64,000 bases of DNA from Clostridium cellulovorans 743B (lineage in GTDB: Bacteria; Bacillota; Clostridia; Clostridiales; Clostridiaceae), in the NCBI RefSeq assembly GCF_000145275.1, contig NC_014393.1, forward strand, positions 3,286,001 through 3,350,000, given 5' to 3'. Each line of letters starts with the position of its first letter. The stretch's first letter is position 1. The position numbers and the translations under genes were made by a program. This document shows, in pieces, positions 52,862-61,988 of this stretch. Under the pieces are notes generated by a model. The model had not been told where the DNA came from and made no database searches. It saw only the letters and a program-made list of their open reading frames with translations.

Positions 52862-52995
52862 ATATATTTTTCTTACAAAAGCTATTCTATCAGATTTTAC
52901 TAATAAAATAAAGTGTTTTTTTATTACAAGGGGCGACCTTATTCTACTCTACCGCCACCCCTTAACATACTATATGATTTACCTACAGAACTTTT

Positions 52996-53075
52996 ATGTA
53001 TATAAGTTTCAGTAAAGAATCTTCATAGGATATATTGGTCTTTCAATATATTCATAGAATTTCGATGATATTTAA
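52996..53075. repeat. Palindromic element, copy 2 (related to 6141-6223)
   Basis: Shares TAAAGAATCT and ATATATTG with the element at 6141-6223 at similar spacing. Its inner hairpin is GGATATATTG (53028-53037) with CAATATATTC (53044-53053). The outer arms have diverged. It lies between tRNA-Leu and the transglycosylase gene. Confidence 0.45.
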
Positions 53076-53077
53076 AT

Positions 53078-53110
53078 AATGGATCTTTTATAAAATAAAA
53101 GAAGACCATT
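53078..53110 (-). terminator. Probable terminator of the coaE/transglycosylase unit
   Basis: AATGGATCTTTT (53078-53089) pairs imperfectly with AAAAGAAGACCATT (53097-53110); it lies about 40 bases after the stop codon. Confidence 0.45.
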
Positions 53111-53151
53111 TATTAATTCTTTATTACCCATACCTTTTAAAACAAATAATA

Positions 53152-53718
53152 TCAAAATATAGATTTTTCTTCATAAAAATATCTATAAACCTTTTGATAA
53201 TGCTTCACCTTTTCTAAATATTTGTCCGTTTCTTCAAAAGGAATATACTTAAGGCTTTTTCCATCATTTGAATATTCCTCATTGCTAAGCCATTTGTTTA
53301 CATTACCTCTTCCACCATTATAAGCCGCTATAACTAAATCCCAATCTTTAAATTCTAAATACAAATTATTTAGATACCAACATCCAAAGGAAATATTTGT
53401 TTCCTCATTAAATAACTCTTCTTCTGTTATATTATTTATCCCTTTTTTCTCAGCAATCCAACTTGCCGTTGATGGAGTAATTTGCATAAGTCCTATAGCC
53501 TCTTTATTTGATCTTGCCATAGGTTCAAAATTACTTTCTGTTTTTATTATTGCCACCACTAAGTAAGGGTCTAATTTATATTCTGTTGAATATTTAATTA
53601 TAACATCATCATATTTTATAGGAAATATCATTCTTCCTATGTTTTTTATATTAACAACAGCTAGTACAACGACTAAAAAAACTATTAATAGCTTATAGGA
53701 CCTTTTCTTTTTCTTCAT
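53152..53718 (-). CDS. SLT-family lytic transglycosylase
   Basis: A 188-residue membrane-tethered enzyme. Residues 7-24 form an N-terminal membrane segment after KKKKR. The transglycosylase domain carries the catalytic Glu in VVAIIKTESNFEP (about residue 62), then SNKEAIGLMQITPSTA, ISFGCWYLNNLY and VIAAYNGGRGNVNKWL, the classic SLT motifs. It cleaves peptidoglycan glycan strands to 1,6-anhydro ends. Its start overlaps the coaE stop (ATGA), so the two are co-translated. Confidence 0.93.
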   Translation of the reverse strand: MKKKKRSYKLLIVFLVVVLAVVNIKNIGRMIFPIKYDDVIIKYSTEYKLDPYLVVAIIKTESNFEPMARSNKEAIGLMQITPSTASWIAEKKGINNITEEELFNEETNISFGCWYLNNLYLEFKDWDLVIAAYNGGRGNVNKWLSNEEYSNDGKSLKYIPFEETDKYLEKVKHYQKVYRYFYEEKSIF

Positions 53719-54311
53719 TTTTCCCCCTTTAACACCTTTAATAATTTATCAATTTGCTGATATGTCTCTTCCACACTACCAGTATTATCTATAATGTAAT
53801 CTACATACTTTTTTTTCTCATCTAAAGGAAGTTGAGCATCTATCCTATCATTGACTTGATCTAATGATAACTTATCCCTAGTTGCCACTCTATTCTCTTG
53901 TGTTTCTCTATCTACCCAAACTAAGATATTTTTATCCATGGTTTTATGAAGGTTATTTTCAATTAATGTAGGAGCATCTAAAAAAACTATTTTGAGCCCA
54001 TGTTTCTGATACTTTTCAAATTTTCCATCTATTTCTTTTATTATATATGGAATTATTATATCCTCTAAAAGTTGCTTTTTTTCTTGATCTTTAAAAACAA
54101 CTTCACCAAGCTTTGCTCTATTTAAACTATTCCCACAAAAATATTCTTCTCCAAAAGTAGTTCTAATATTATTAAGGATCTCAGGATACTTAATCAAAAC
54201 TTCTCTACTTATAATATCTGCATCAATAATTCTATAGCCTTCTTTTATAAGATATTTTGAAATAGTACTTTTTCCTGAACCTATTCCTCCTGTAATTCCA
54301 ACCTTTATCAT
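53715..54311 (-). CDS. coaE: Dephospho-CoA kinase
   Basis: A 198-residue P-loop kinase for the last step of coenzyme A synthesis. Walker A GGIGSGKST is at 8-16, DADIISREV near 31, VFLDAPTLIEN in the CoA domain, and a late VDYIIDNTGSVEE block. Length is normal. It is followed by the overlapping transglycosylase gene and preceded at 163 bases by polA, an order (polA-coaE-SLT) known from clostridia. Confidence 0.96.
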   Translation of the reverse strand: MIKVGITGGIGSGKSTISKYLIKEGYRIIDADIISREVLIKYPEILNNIRTTFGEEYFCGNSLNRAKLGEVVFKDQEKKQLLEDIIIPYIIKEIDGKFEKYQKHGLKIVFLDAPTLIENNLHKTMDKNILVWVDRETQENRVATRDKLSLDQVNDRIDAQLPLDEKKKYVDYIIDNTGSVEETYQQIDKLLKVLKGEK

Positions 54312-54387
54312 GCTTTCACCTCTACTTTTGATAAATATAAACTATATATGCTTGATCATGAAGCTACACCAAAAGCTTTTCTTTTAT

Positions 54388-54423
54388 CAAAGTATTTGGT
54401 CAATTATTTTGACCAAATACTTG
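54388..54423 (+). repeat. Hairpin between polA and coaE
   Basis: AAGTATTTGGTCAA pairs with TTGACCAAATACTT over 14 bp with loop TTATT. The U-run (GTTTTTG) lies on the plus-strand side, opposite to the transcription of both neighbouring genes, so it is not an obvious polA terminator. Confidence 0.6.
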
Positions 54424-54473
54424 TTTTTGAATATCTAACATAAAATCAATTAATTATATCATCTTTATAGATG

Positions 54474-57062
54474 TTATTTCGCATCATACCAAGTAGTTCC
54501 TGTGTTTATATCTACCTCTAAAGGAACAGAAAAATCAATAACTGATTCCATCTCTTTTTTAACAAGTTCTTTTACTGTTTCAAGTTCATCCTTATAGACA
54601 TTTAGAATTATTTCGTCGTGCACTTGAAGTATTAATGAAGATTTTAATTTTTCTTCTTTTAACCTTTTGGAGACATTTACCATAGCTAATTTTATTATAT
54701 CTGCAGCACTTCCTTGAATTGGAGCATTCATTGCCAATCTGTCTCCTAATGCTTTAACAATCTTATTTGAGGATGTTATTTCAGGTATAAATCTTCTTCT
54801 ATTAAAAATCGTATTTACATACAGCTCTTTTTCAGCTTTAGCTATTGTACTACTGATATATTCTTTAACTTTAGGATATCTACTAAAATAAGTATCTATA
54901 TATTGTTTTGCTTCCTTTTTGGATATTTTTAAATCTTCGCTTAATGCAAAATCACTTATACCATAAACTATTCCAAAGTTAACTGCTTTTGCTGCACTTC
55001 TTTTTTCTTTAGTAACTTGGTCTAAAGGAAGGTTAAAAACTTCAGAAGCAGTTTTTGTATGAATATCTATATGCTCTAAATATGCAGTTTTCATATTTTC
55101 ATCATCAGCCATATGCGCTAATACTCTTAATTCAATTTGAGAATAGTCTGCTGATAATATTAAACTCTCTTCATCATTAGGAACAAAAACCTTTCTAATA
55201 GCTCTACCCATCTCATATTTTATAGGTATATTCTGAAGATTCGGTTCTGTACTTGATAATCTACCAGTAGTTGTAACTGTTTGATTAAAACTAGAATGTA
55301 TCCTTCCATCTTGATCAATTACATGAATAAGCCCTTCAACATAGGTAGAATTAAGTTTAGTCAACTGTCTATAGTATGTAATTTTATCTATTATAGGATG
55401 CTTATCCTTAAGCTTTTCAAGTACTTCTGCATTAGTAGAATAACCTGTCTTTGTCTTTTTGATTACAGGTAAATCTAACTTTTCAAAAAGTATCTTACCT
55501 AGTTGCTTTGGAGAACTTATGTTGAACTCTTCTCCAGCCATTTCATATATTTCCTTTTGAGATACAGTAATTTCATTGATAAACTTTTCTCTTAATTGGT
55601 CGAGTTGCTCTCTGTCAACTTTAAAGCCTACTTTCTCCATATCTGCTAGAACCTTCACTAATGGCAACTCTATTTTATATAAAAGGTCCTCCATTTGAAG
55701 TTCTTTGATTTTTTCCTTTAATCTTTGATATAAATTGCTAAGATTTGATATTTCTTGAGAAATATCTTGATATGTTTCATGCAAATAAGTTTCAAAAAGA
55801 GTTTTTAGCGTATACTCTTTATCACTGGATTCTATTAAATAAGCAGCGATTTCTGTATCAAAAACAAAATTATTTATATCTATATCCAACTTACTTAAGA
55901 CTGTAAATAGGTTTTTTGCATTATGAATAATCTTCTCAGAAGTATTTTCAAATAACTTTTTTAGATATTCTTTAGATTTTTCTTCGTTCTCTTCAAAAAG
56001 TTTTTGTACTTCTATTTCATAGGATTTTGAATTATGTATATATAGCTTTTCTAATTTCATAAGCGAAAACTTTTCTTTTCCTGATATTTCATGTACTATG
56101 AAAAGCTCAGTATCTACGTTTTCTGTAAGTTTTTCAAAGTCAACTAATGTACTTATTTTTTCTATAACTACTTCCACAGCTGGCTTTTGTCCTTGATTTT
56201 CTTCTTCTGGCAACTTATTTATAAGACTTTTAAATTGATACTTAAAAAACAATTCTCTAAGTGCCTTCACATCATAGGCTTCTTGAGATTTTATATCATC
56301 TAAATCTATATCTATTGGTACATTCGTAATTATTGTCGCTAGCTTTTTACTAAATATCGCATCCTCACAATGACTTTCTAGATTTTCTTTTATCTTTCCT
56401 TTTAGTTTATCTAAATTATCTAAAACTCCTTCTATAGATCCATATTCCTTTATTAACTTATACGCTGTTTTTTCACCTATGCCAGGAACTCCCGGAATAT
56501 TATCAGAAGCATCCCCCATTAATCCTTTTACATCAATAAACTGGGTTGGTGTAACACCATAATCCTCTATCATACGGTTTCTATCGTAAACTTCCCTTTC
56601 AGATACGCCTTTTTTCGTAAGTAATACTTTTATGTTATCTGAAGCAAGCTGAAGTGCGTCCCTATCTCCTGTTACTATGTATACTTCTATACCTTCACTC
56701 TCAGCCTTTACAGCTAAAGTTCCAATTAAATCATCAGCTTCAAAACCATCGATTTCAAAAATATTGATAGCCATTTTTGATAAAATATCTTTTAAAGGCT
56801 CAAATTGCTCATGAAGTTCATCAGGCATCCTTTTTCGTCCAGCTTTATAATCCTGATACTCTTCATGCCTAAATGTCGGCGCCTTTCTATCAAAAGTTGT
56901 TACTATATAATCAGGTTTTATATCTTCCCTGATCTTAAAAAGCATATTTATAAAACCAAAAATAGCATTAGTGTGAAGTCCTTCTGCAGTCGTTAGGGGT
57001 GGTATTGCATAAAATGCTCTATTCATGAGACTATGACCATCTAAAATAACTAATTTTCCCAC
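54474..57062 (-). CDS. polA: DNA polymerase I
   Basis: An 862-residue family A polymerase. The 5'-3' nuclease domain (about 1-290) has LVILDGHSLMNRAFYAIPPL, DGFEADDLIGTLA and GLMGDASDNIPGVPGIGEKT. The middle domain (about 300-470) lacks the DxE-type metal motif, so 3'-5' proofreading is probably inactive, as in many Bacillota. The polymerase domain has motif A SADYSQIELRVLAHM, motif B RSAAKAVNFGIVYG and motif C LQVHDEIILN. It fills gaps and removes RNA primers in replication and repair. Confidence 0.97.
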   Translation of the reverse strand: MGKLVILDGHSLMNRAFYAIPPLTTAEGLHTNAIFGFINMLFKIREDIKPDYIVTTFDRKAPTFRHEEYQDYKAGRKRMPDELHEQFEPLKDILSKMAINIFEIDGFEADDLIGTLAVKAESEGIEVYIVTGDRDALQLASDNIKVLLTKKGVSEREVYDRNRMIEDYGVTPTQFIDVKGLMGDASDNIPGVPGIGEKTAYKLIKEYGSIEGVLDNLDKLKGKIKENLESHCEDAIFSKKLATIITNVPIDIDLDDIKSQEAYDVKALRELFFKYQFKSLINKLPEEENQGQKPAVEVVIEKISTLVDFEKLTENVDTELFIVHEISGKEKFSLMKLEKLYIHNSKSYEIEVQKLFEENEEKSKEYLKKLFENTSEKIIHNAKNLFTVLSKLDIDINNFVFDTEIAAYLIESSDKEYTLKTLFETYLHETYQDISQEISNLSNLYQRLKEKIKELQMEDLLYKIELPLVKVLADMEKVGFKVDREQLDQLREKFINEITVSQKEIYEMAGEEFNISSPKQLGKILFEKLDLPVIKKTKTGYSTNAEVLEKLKDKHPIIDKITYYRQLTKLNSTYVEGLIHVIDQDGRIHSSFNQTVTTTGRLSSTEPNLQNIPIKYEMGRAIRKVFVPNDEESLILSADYSQIELRVLAHMADDENMKTAYLEHIDIHTKTASEVFNLPLDQVTKEKRSAAKAVNFGIVYGISDFALSEDLKISKKEAKQYIDTYFSRYPKVKEYISSTIAKAEKELYVNTIFNRRRFIPEITSSNKIVKALGDRLAMNAPIQGSAADIIKLAMVNVSKRLKEEKLKSSLILQVHDEIILNVYKDELETVKELVKKEMESVIDFSVPLEVDINTGTTWYDAK

Positions 57063-57181
57063 CTTATGTCCTCCAAATTATATAAACTATTATAAGACAT
57101 CTAAAAATCCGATGTCTAAATACATTATTAACATCTTTAATCATTTTATTATAACAAAGATACTCAAATGGGTAAAAGGAA

Positions 57182-57211
57182 AATAAACTATTTAAAATAA
57201 AATAGTTTATT
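57182..57211 (-). terminator. Terminator overlapping the stop of the NERD gene
   Basis: AATAAACTATTT (57182-57193) pairs with AAATAGTTTATT (57200-57211); the second arm includes the TAA stop at 57207-57209. TTTTCCTTTT follows on the minus strand. Confidence 0.7.
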
Positions 57212-57920
57212 GAAGATACCCTTTTAATAAATTTTCAGTGTTTTCCTTATCTTTTCTTGAAAGCTTATTTTTTGTGGAACTTTTAATATATTTAATCAAT
57301 ACATCTTCGCTATCAGTAACATTACATGCGTCACCACTAAGCCTTACTGTACAATCTTCATTACAAAAGTATACCATTCCATCTACATAGGCTTGTATAC
57401 CTTTTTTCCTAACAGCTGTACCCAAAGCTGCCATTTGGCTTTTTAATTGTATTAATGGATTATCAATAGGCTTTGAATAATCACCACCATTTTGTCCTCT
57501 TTTATTCTGAGTAAGAGTTTTACTTGCCGCATTTCCAGTAATGACACCTTTGTGGTTTTTTACCTCAACAACAAAGATACCATTATCTCCTACCACCACT
57601 AAATCTAGCTCACGTCTTCCAGTAGCTGAAGGCACTAAAAGATTATTAAATACAGTATAATTGCTTGGCAAAGACTTTAATAGCCTTCTTACATCATTTT
57701 CACCATTAACACCTGAACTTATAATTCTATAGCGTTTTATATTATAGGAACTATATATAAAAGATACTCCTGACACAGAAAGTGCTATATACCATTTTAG
57801 ATCTATTCTTATAAATAAAAATGTCATGAACCCTATAACTAAAAATCCAAGGATAGCCTTTAATAATTTTATGTTTCTATCCTTCTTAAGCTTACTTTTC
57901 CCGTTGTATACTTTACTCAC
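57207..57920 (-). CDS. NERD domain protein
   Basis: A 237-residue membrane protein. I choose the GTG at 57918-57920, five bases after AAGGTG; an in-frame GTG eight codons upstream is possible. Two hydrophobic segments at about 20-60 are followed by a NERD domain (about 75-190) with GVNGENDVRRLLKSLPSNY, RRELDLVVVGDNGIFVVEVKNHKG and GGDYSKPIDNPLIQLKSQ. The D-x-V...E-V-K triad is the nuclease-like core of this family, so a DNA-processing role is possible but unproven. Confidence 0.87.
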   Translation of the reverse strand: MSKVYNGKSKLKKDRNIKLLKAILGFLVIGFMTFLFIRIDLKWYIALSVSGVSFIYSSYNIKRYRIISSGVNGENDVRRLLKSLPSNYTVFNNLLVPSATGRRELDLVVVGDNGIFVVEVKNHKGVITGNAASKTLTQNKRGQNGGDYSKPIDNPLIQLKSQMAALGTAVRKKGIQAYVDGMVYFCNEDCTVRLSGDACNVTDSEDVLIKYIKSSTKNKLSRKDKENTENLLKGYLQ

Positions 57921-58015
57921 GTCAACACCTTGTATGATGAACACTTAAAAAGCTTCACTATACTGCATCCTCTCTTATCTTATTGTCGTAATTTAATCAT
58001 ATCATAAATTTTTAA

Positions 58016-58747
58016 TTATAGCTTCTCCATCACTGAACTTAAGACTTTTCCTATTGAATCATTAATAACTAAGTCTGCATTATTGTCATATGGTGTTTCT
58101 GACTTATTGATTAATACTAACTTATTTCCATTATAATATCTTATAAGTGATGCTGCTGGATAAACAACTAAAGAAGTACCTCCGATTATCAATACGTCAG
58201 CTTTTGAAATGGCTTCCACTGCCCCTGTAACTATATCGTCATCTAAACCTTCTTCGTAAAGAACTACATCAGGTTTTACATTACCACCACACTTAGTACA
58301 GGTTGGAATACCTTTAGCCTCTAAAATAAATTTTGCATCGTAAGAAGAATGGCACTTTAAACAGTAATTTCTATGAACCGATCCGTGAAGTTCAAAAACG
58401 TTTTTAGAGCCTGCCGCTTGATGAAGCCCATCAATATTCTGTGTTACAATAGCTTTTAACTTACCAAGGTCTTCAAGCTTAGCTAAAGCTAAATGAGCTG
58501 CATTAGGTTTTGCCTTTGGATAAATGAGTTTATCTTTGTAAAACTTAAAAAATTCCTCAGGATACTTAATATAAAATGTATGTGACACTAATTGCTCTGG
58601 AGTGAATGTAATATTTAGCTTTTCATTAAATAAACCATTGGAACTTCTAAAATCTGGAATATTAGACTCAGTACTAACCCCTGCACCACCAAAAAACACT
58701 ATATTATCACTGTTTCTTATTATTTCTGTTAATCTTTCTATACTCAT
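58016..58747 (-). CDS. cobB: Sir2-family NAD-dependent protein deacylase
   Basis: A 243-residue sirtuin. NAD-binding motifs FFGGAGVSTESNIPDFRS (about 18-36), TQNIDGLHQAAGS and the catalytic His in FELHGS are present. A four-Cys zinc module is visible as CLKC and CTKC. GTSLVVYPAASL and LVINKSET complete the fold. It removes acyl groups from lysines, consuming NAD+. It stands alone in its transcription unit. Confidence 0.94.
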   Translation of the reverse strand: MSIERLTEIIRNSDNIVFFGGAGVSTESNIPDFRSSNGLFNEKLNITFTPEQLVSHTFYIKYPEEFFKFYKDKLIYPKAKPNAAHLALAKLEDLGKLKAIVTQNIDGLHQAAGSKNVFELHGSVHRNYCLKCHSSYDAKFILEAKGIPTCTKCGGNVKPDVVLYEEGLDDDIVTGAVEAISKADVLIIGGTSLVVYPAASLIRYYNGNKLVLINKSETPYDNNADLVINDSIGKVLSSVMEKL

Positions 58748-58911
58748 AAAATGCCTCCATAAAAGCCATAAGTTATATATCTAAATTTAACTAATATATC
58801 TTTACACCATATAACTTATCTTATTACTAATAACTATCATATTAAATTTTAACTGCTTAGATTCTTATAGCTTTATTAACTATAATCCACCTTTAGTTAT
58901 CATACAGCTTA

Positions 58912-59454
58912 TTAAATAACCTCTGAGTTATTTATAAGCTTATAGATATAGTATCCCAAAGTTGAAAAAAGCGCTACTATAAAAATAAGGATAAACCAAA
59001 AATTTAGATTTCTCTTTAATAGTATTGCACTTTGAATACTCTGCCAATAAAAATATGAAAGGAATGATAATATTATTGTTTTAATTATCATTAAACATTG
59101 TCTAGCTATTCTATATTGATTTTTTGCTGTTTCCTTTGTTATTGGTTTCGGATAATTATATATATGGGGGTACTTTTCTAGAATCGTTATAAAGAAATAA
59201 ATAATGACCATAGCAATTGGCATCAATAAAAGACTCCCTTTTCCACCCCATTCAGAAATTTGCCCTATTAAATTAAAGTGAGTTGGAACTCTTTCCTGCA
59301 ATAACCCCCAATATCTATAAGTAATTATTGTGCTAAAAACTAACATCAATATATCAATTATCTCTACGATAGCTTCAAATTCTGAGAGTGGAAGTTTAAA
59401 AATAGGTCTTTTCTTATATTTTTTCATTTCCCAACTCATCTCCTTTTCCCACAT
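58912..59454 (-). CDS. DUF1648 domain membrane protein
   Basis: A 180-residue protein with four hydrophobic segments and the DUF1648 signature LQERVPTHFNLIGQISEWGGKGSLLL after the first. The first ATG (59452-59454) is not well placed for a ribosome binding site; ATG at codons 6 or 10, near AAAGGAG, are alternatives. Proteins of this family sit near regulators or transporters, but none is adjacent. Function unknown. Confidence 0.75.
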   Translation of the reverse strand: MWEKEMSWEMKKYKKRPIFKLPLSEFEAIVEIIDILMLVFSTIITYRYWGLLQERVPTHFNLIGQISEWGGKGSLLLMPIAMVIIYFFITILEKYPHIYNYPKPITKETAKNQYRIARQCLMIIKTIILSFLSYFYWQSIQSAILLKRNLNFWFILIFIVALFSTLGYYIYKLINNSEVI

Positions 59455-59633
59455 AATATTTTTTACAAATTACATCCTTATAGTAATTTATTTTCAATAT
59501 CTTGAAAATAGTGTTACAATTATTATGCACTCATAATAATTATATCCATTTCTAGGATGTATATACCATTGACTACAAGGGAATTTAGATATTAAATAAA
59601 AAGTGTATATCTATACAATTTGGAGGTGTTTTT

Positions 59634-60440
59634 ATGAATAAGAAAATAGGATTGATAGGCAGCGGTAATATGGCTCAAGCTATCATTGGTGGAATAATAA
59701 ATTCAAAGCTTACTAATTCAGAAAACATAGTAGTTAGTGACAAATCTGAAGAAGCTTTAAATACTGTAAAAGAAAAATACAAAGTTGAAACTACAACTGA
59801 TAATGTATATGTTGCTTCAAAGTCAGAAATATTAATTTTGGCTGTAAAACCAAACATATATCCTGTAGTTATAAAGGAAATTAAAGGAGCGGTTGATGAT
59901 TCTACAATAATCGTATCTATTGCTGCTGGAAAATCTATAAGTTCAATAGAATCAGCATTTGGAAAACCTATAAAATTAATAAGAGTAATGCCTAATACTC
60001 CTGCCATGGTAGGTGAAGGAATGGCTGCCCTTTGCCCTAACACAGAAGTTCCAGAAGATGAAATATCTGATGTCCTTGCTATTTTCAATAGCTTTGGTAA
60101 AGGAGAAGTAATAGATGAAAAACTTATCGATGCAGTTACTGCCGTTAGTGGATCATCCCCTGCTTATGTTTATATGTTTATCGAAGCTCTTGCTGATGGT
60201 GCTGTACTTCAAGGTATGCCAAGAGACAAAGCATATAAATTTGCTGCTCAAGCAGTTCTTGGTTCTGCAAAAATGGTGTTAGAAACAGGTGAACATCCTG
60301 GAAAACTTAAAGACAACGTATGCTCACCAGGAGGTACAACTATTGAAGCTGTAGCAACTTTAGAAAAGCTTGGCTTTAGATCTGCTGTTATAAGTGCTGT
60401 AAATACTTGTGCAGAAAAATCACAAAAAATGAGCCAATAA
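59634..60440 (+). CDS. proC: Pyrroline-5-carboxylate reductase
   Basis: A 268-residue enzyme for the last step of proline synthesis (NADPH-dependent). GGAGGTG precedes the ATG. Marks: NAD(P)-binding IGLIGSGNMAQAIIGG, LAVKPNIYPVVI, RVMPNTPAMVGEGM, AVSGSSPAYVYMFIEALADG and the C-terminal signature DNVCSPGGTTIEAVATLE. It is monocistronic, without other proline genes nearby. Confidence 0.97.
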   Translation: MNKKIGLIGSGNMAQAIIGGIINSKLTNSENIVVSDKSEEALNTVKEKYKVETTTDNVYVASKSEILILAVKPNIYPVVIKEIKGAVDDSTIIVSIAAGKSISSIESAFGKPIKLIRVMPNTPAMVGEGMAALCPNTEVPEDEISDVLAIFNSFGKGEVIDEKLIDAVTAVSGSSPAYVYMFIEALADGAVLQGMPRDKAYKFAAQAVLGSAKMVLETGEHPGKLKDNVCSPGGTTIEAVATLEKLGFRSAVISAVNTCAEKSQKMSQ

Positions 60441-60751
60441 TTATCCTTACATAATTTATGATAAAAGTTAGGGGGCTATATATTCTTCAAATTTAATTAA
60501 CCTAGAAGTTTATTCTATGTTAATGCTAGAATTAACTATGTAAAGTTATCAAATTTTAGAATGCCATTTGACATTCTCATGAATAACAGAAATTTTTAGC
60601 AATAATCCATAAGTTATTGAATAATAATAAGATAAAGTAATCTTTATTGTTCATACAAAAGATATCTTATATGAAATACCATATGGATAGTAGCTATCAT
60701 AAATAATATACATTTAGGTTACAAAAACTTCTAGAAGGATATTGGAGGGGA
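60441..60751. other. Leader region of the P-II gene
   Basis: A 311-base AT-rich gap. A TTGACA box occurs at 60568-60573 within a small GAATG...CATTC inverted repeat, but no good -10 follows. I see no riboswitch or coding frame. Confidence 0.4.
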
Positions 60752-61099
60752 ATGAATATTATGAAGAAATTAGAAATTATAATTAATCCAGGTAGATTAG
60801 AAGAACTTAAAGAAGAATTAAATAACCTAGGAATTAAAGGCATGATGATTACAAATATCATGGGGTTTGGTAATCAAAAAGGGACTACTCAATACTATAG
60901 AGGAACCGAAATAGAAGTAAACCTTTTACCAAAAATAAAAGTTGAAATAGTAGTATCAGCTGAGGATCTTGAAGGAATAATTGATAGTATTTGTAAGGTA
61001 GTTTCTACTGGAAATATTGGTGATGGAAAAATATTTATCTATAATGTAGAAGATGCAGTTCGTATTAGAACTGGCGAAAGAGGCAACTCTGCTATATAA
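60752..61099 (+). CDS. P-II family nitrogen regulatory protein lacking the usual uridylylated Tyr
   Basis: A 115-residue P-II trimer subunit. GGAGGGGA precedes ATG 60752; ATG 60761 (MKKLEIIINPGRLEEL) is the family-like start and equally possible. The T-loop reads GFGNQKGTTQYYRGTEIEV; aligned to E. coli GlnB (YRGAEY), the Tyr51 position is Ile, so uridylylation at that site is not expected. The ATP/2-oxoglutarate-binding end GDGKIFIYNVEDAVRIRTGE is intact. No amtB or glutamine synthetase gene is adjacent, so the target is unclear. Confidence 0.92.
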   Translation: MNIMKKLEIIINPGRLEELKEELNNLGIKGMMITNIMGFGNQKGTTQYYRGTEIEVNLLPKIKVEIVVSAEDLEGIIDSICKVVSTGNIGDGKIFIYNVEDAVRIRTGERGNSAI

Positions 61100-61121
61100 A
61101 AACTTTATAAAAAATTAATAG

Positions 61122-61168
61122 TTAAAACCTCTCTAATTCATGTAAACTATGAATTAAAGAGGTTTTAA
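61122..61168. terminator. Bidirectional terminator between the P-II and metallophosphoesterase genes
   Basis: TTAAAACCTCT-ct-AATTCAT pairs with ATGAATT-aa-AGAGGTTTTAA, a long stem with one internal mismatch and U-runs on both sides, between convergent genes. Confidence 0.88.
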
Positions 61169-61187
61169 CTTTCTATGGTAAATCACT

Positions 61188-61985
61188 CTAATTGTTAGAA
61201 GTCAAAGTTATTAAAGAAATTTGCCCCCTAACAAAAAGTCTTATTGGAAACCTTGTAGTACCAACGCCACTGTCAATATATAGTTTAAGATTTCTTATAT
61301 TAAATAACCCTTTATCATACCTAGAAGAAATCCCATCCTTATCCTTTAAAAATGGTCTTATGAATGGTAATCTTATCTGTCCGCCGTGAGTATGCCCACT
61401 TAAAATTAAATCAATTTTTGAAACCCCTTCAAACCTTGTAATCTGTGGCTTATGAGATAATAATATAGTATAAGTATTACTATCTAAATTATTTTTTGCT
61501 TCCTCAAAATCGCAATATATAGGGAAACAATCTATTCCACATAAATTAATTTTCATTCCTCTTACTTCCACTATATCCATCTTATTGTTCAAAAGTTTTA
61601 TCCCTATATTCTCAAGGTGTTCTAGAAACTCAAATAACTTACCACTCTTCCATTCGTGATTTCCATTTACAAAATACACTCGTTTATTTATCTCAACTAT
61701 TTTTCTTAATAAACTGTATACATTTTTATATGATTTTGTTCGTTTATCTATTATATCTCCAGTAATTACTACTATATCTGGTCTCTCTTCCCTAATCTTC
61801 GAAATAATTTGAGAGTTAACCTTTGAATTATGATAATCACTAAGTTGAAATATCTTTATGTAATCACCATTATCGATTTTATCTGTCTTTATTACTAATC
61901 TATTAGTCTTTATAAACTTTATTTCAAAAACAATATATAAAATTATTATTATCAGTAAACTAAATATATATTTGGCTTCAAACAT
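61188..61985 (-). CDS. Membrane-anchored metallophosphoesterase
   Basis: A 265-residue calcineurin-like phosphoesterase (YkuE/YaeI-like). An N-terminal membrane segment (about 5-22) precedes metal-binding motifs LSDYHNS (Asp and His), VVITGDIIDKR, FVNGNHEWKSG, ILLSHKP and LSGHTHGGQIRLP. The first motif has DYH instead of the usual DLH. It ends three bases before hydF begins on the same strand side, so it is probably co-transcribed with hydF. The substrate is unknown. Confidence 0.9.
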   Translation of the reverse strand: MFEAKYIFSLLIIIILYIVFEIKFIKTNRLVIKTDKIDNGDYIKIFQLSDYHNSKVNSQIISKIREERPDIVVITGDIIDKRTKSYKNVYSLLRKIVEINKRVYFVNGNHEWKSGKLFEFLEHLENIGIKLLNNKMDIVEVRGMKINLCGIDCFPIYCDFEEAKNNLDSNTYTILLSHKPQITRFEGVSKIDLILSGHTHGGQIRLPFIRPFLKDKDGISSRYDKGLFNIRNLKLYIDSGVGTTRFPIRLFVRGQISLITLTSNN

Positions 61986-61988
61986 AAA

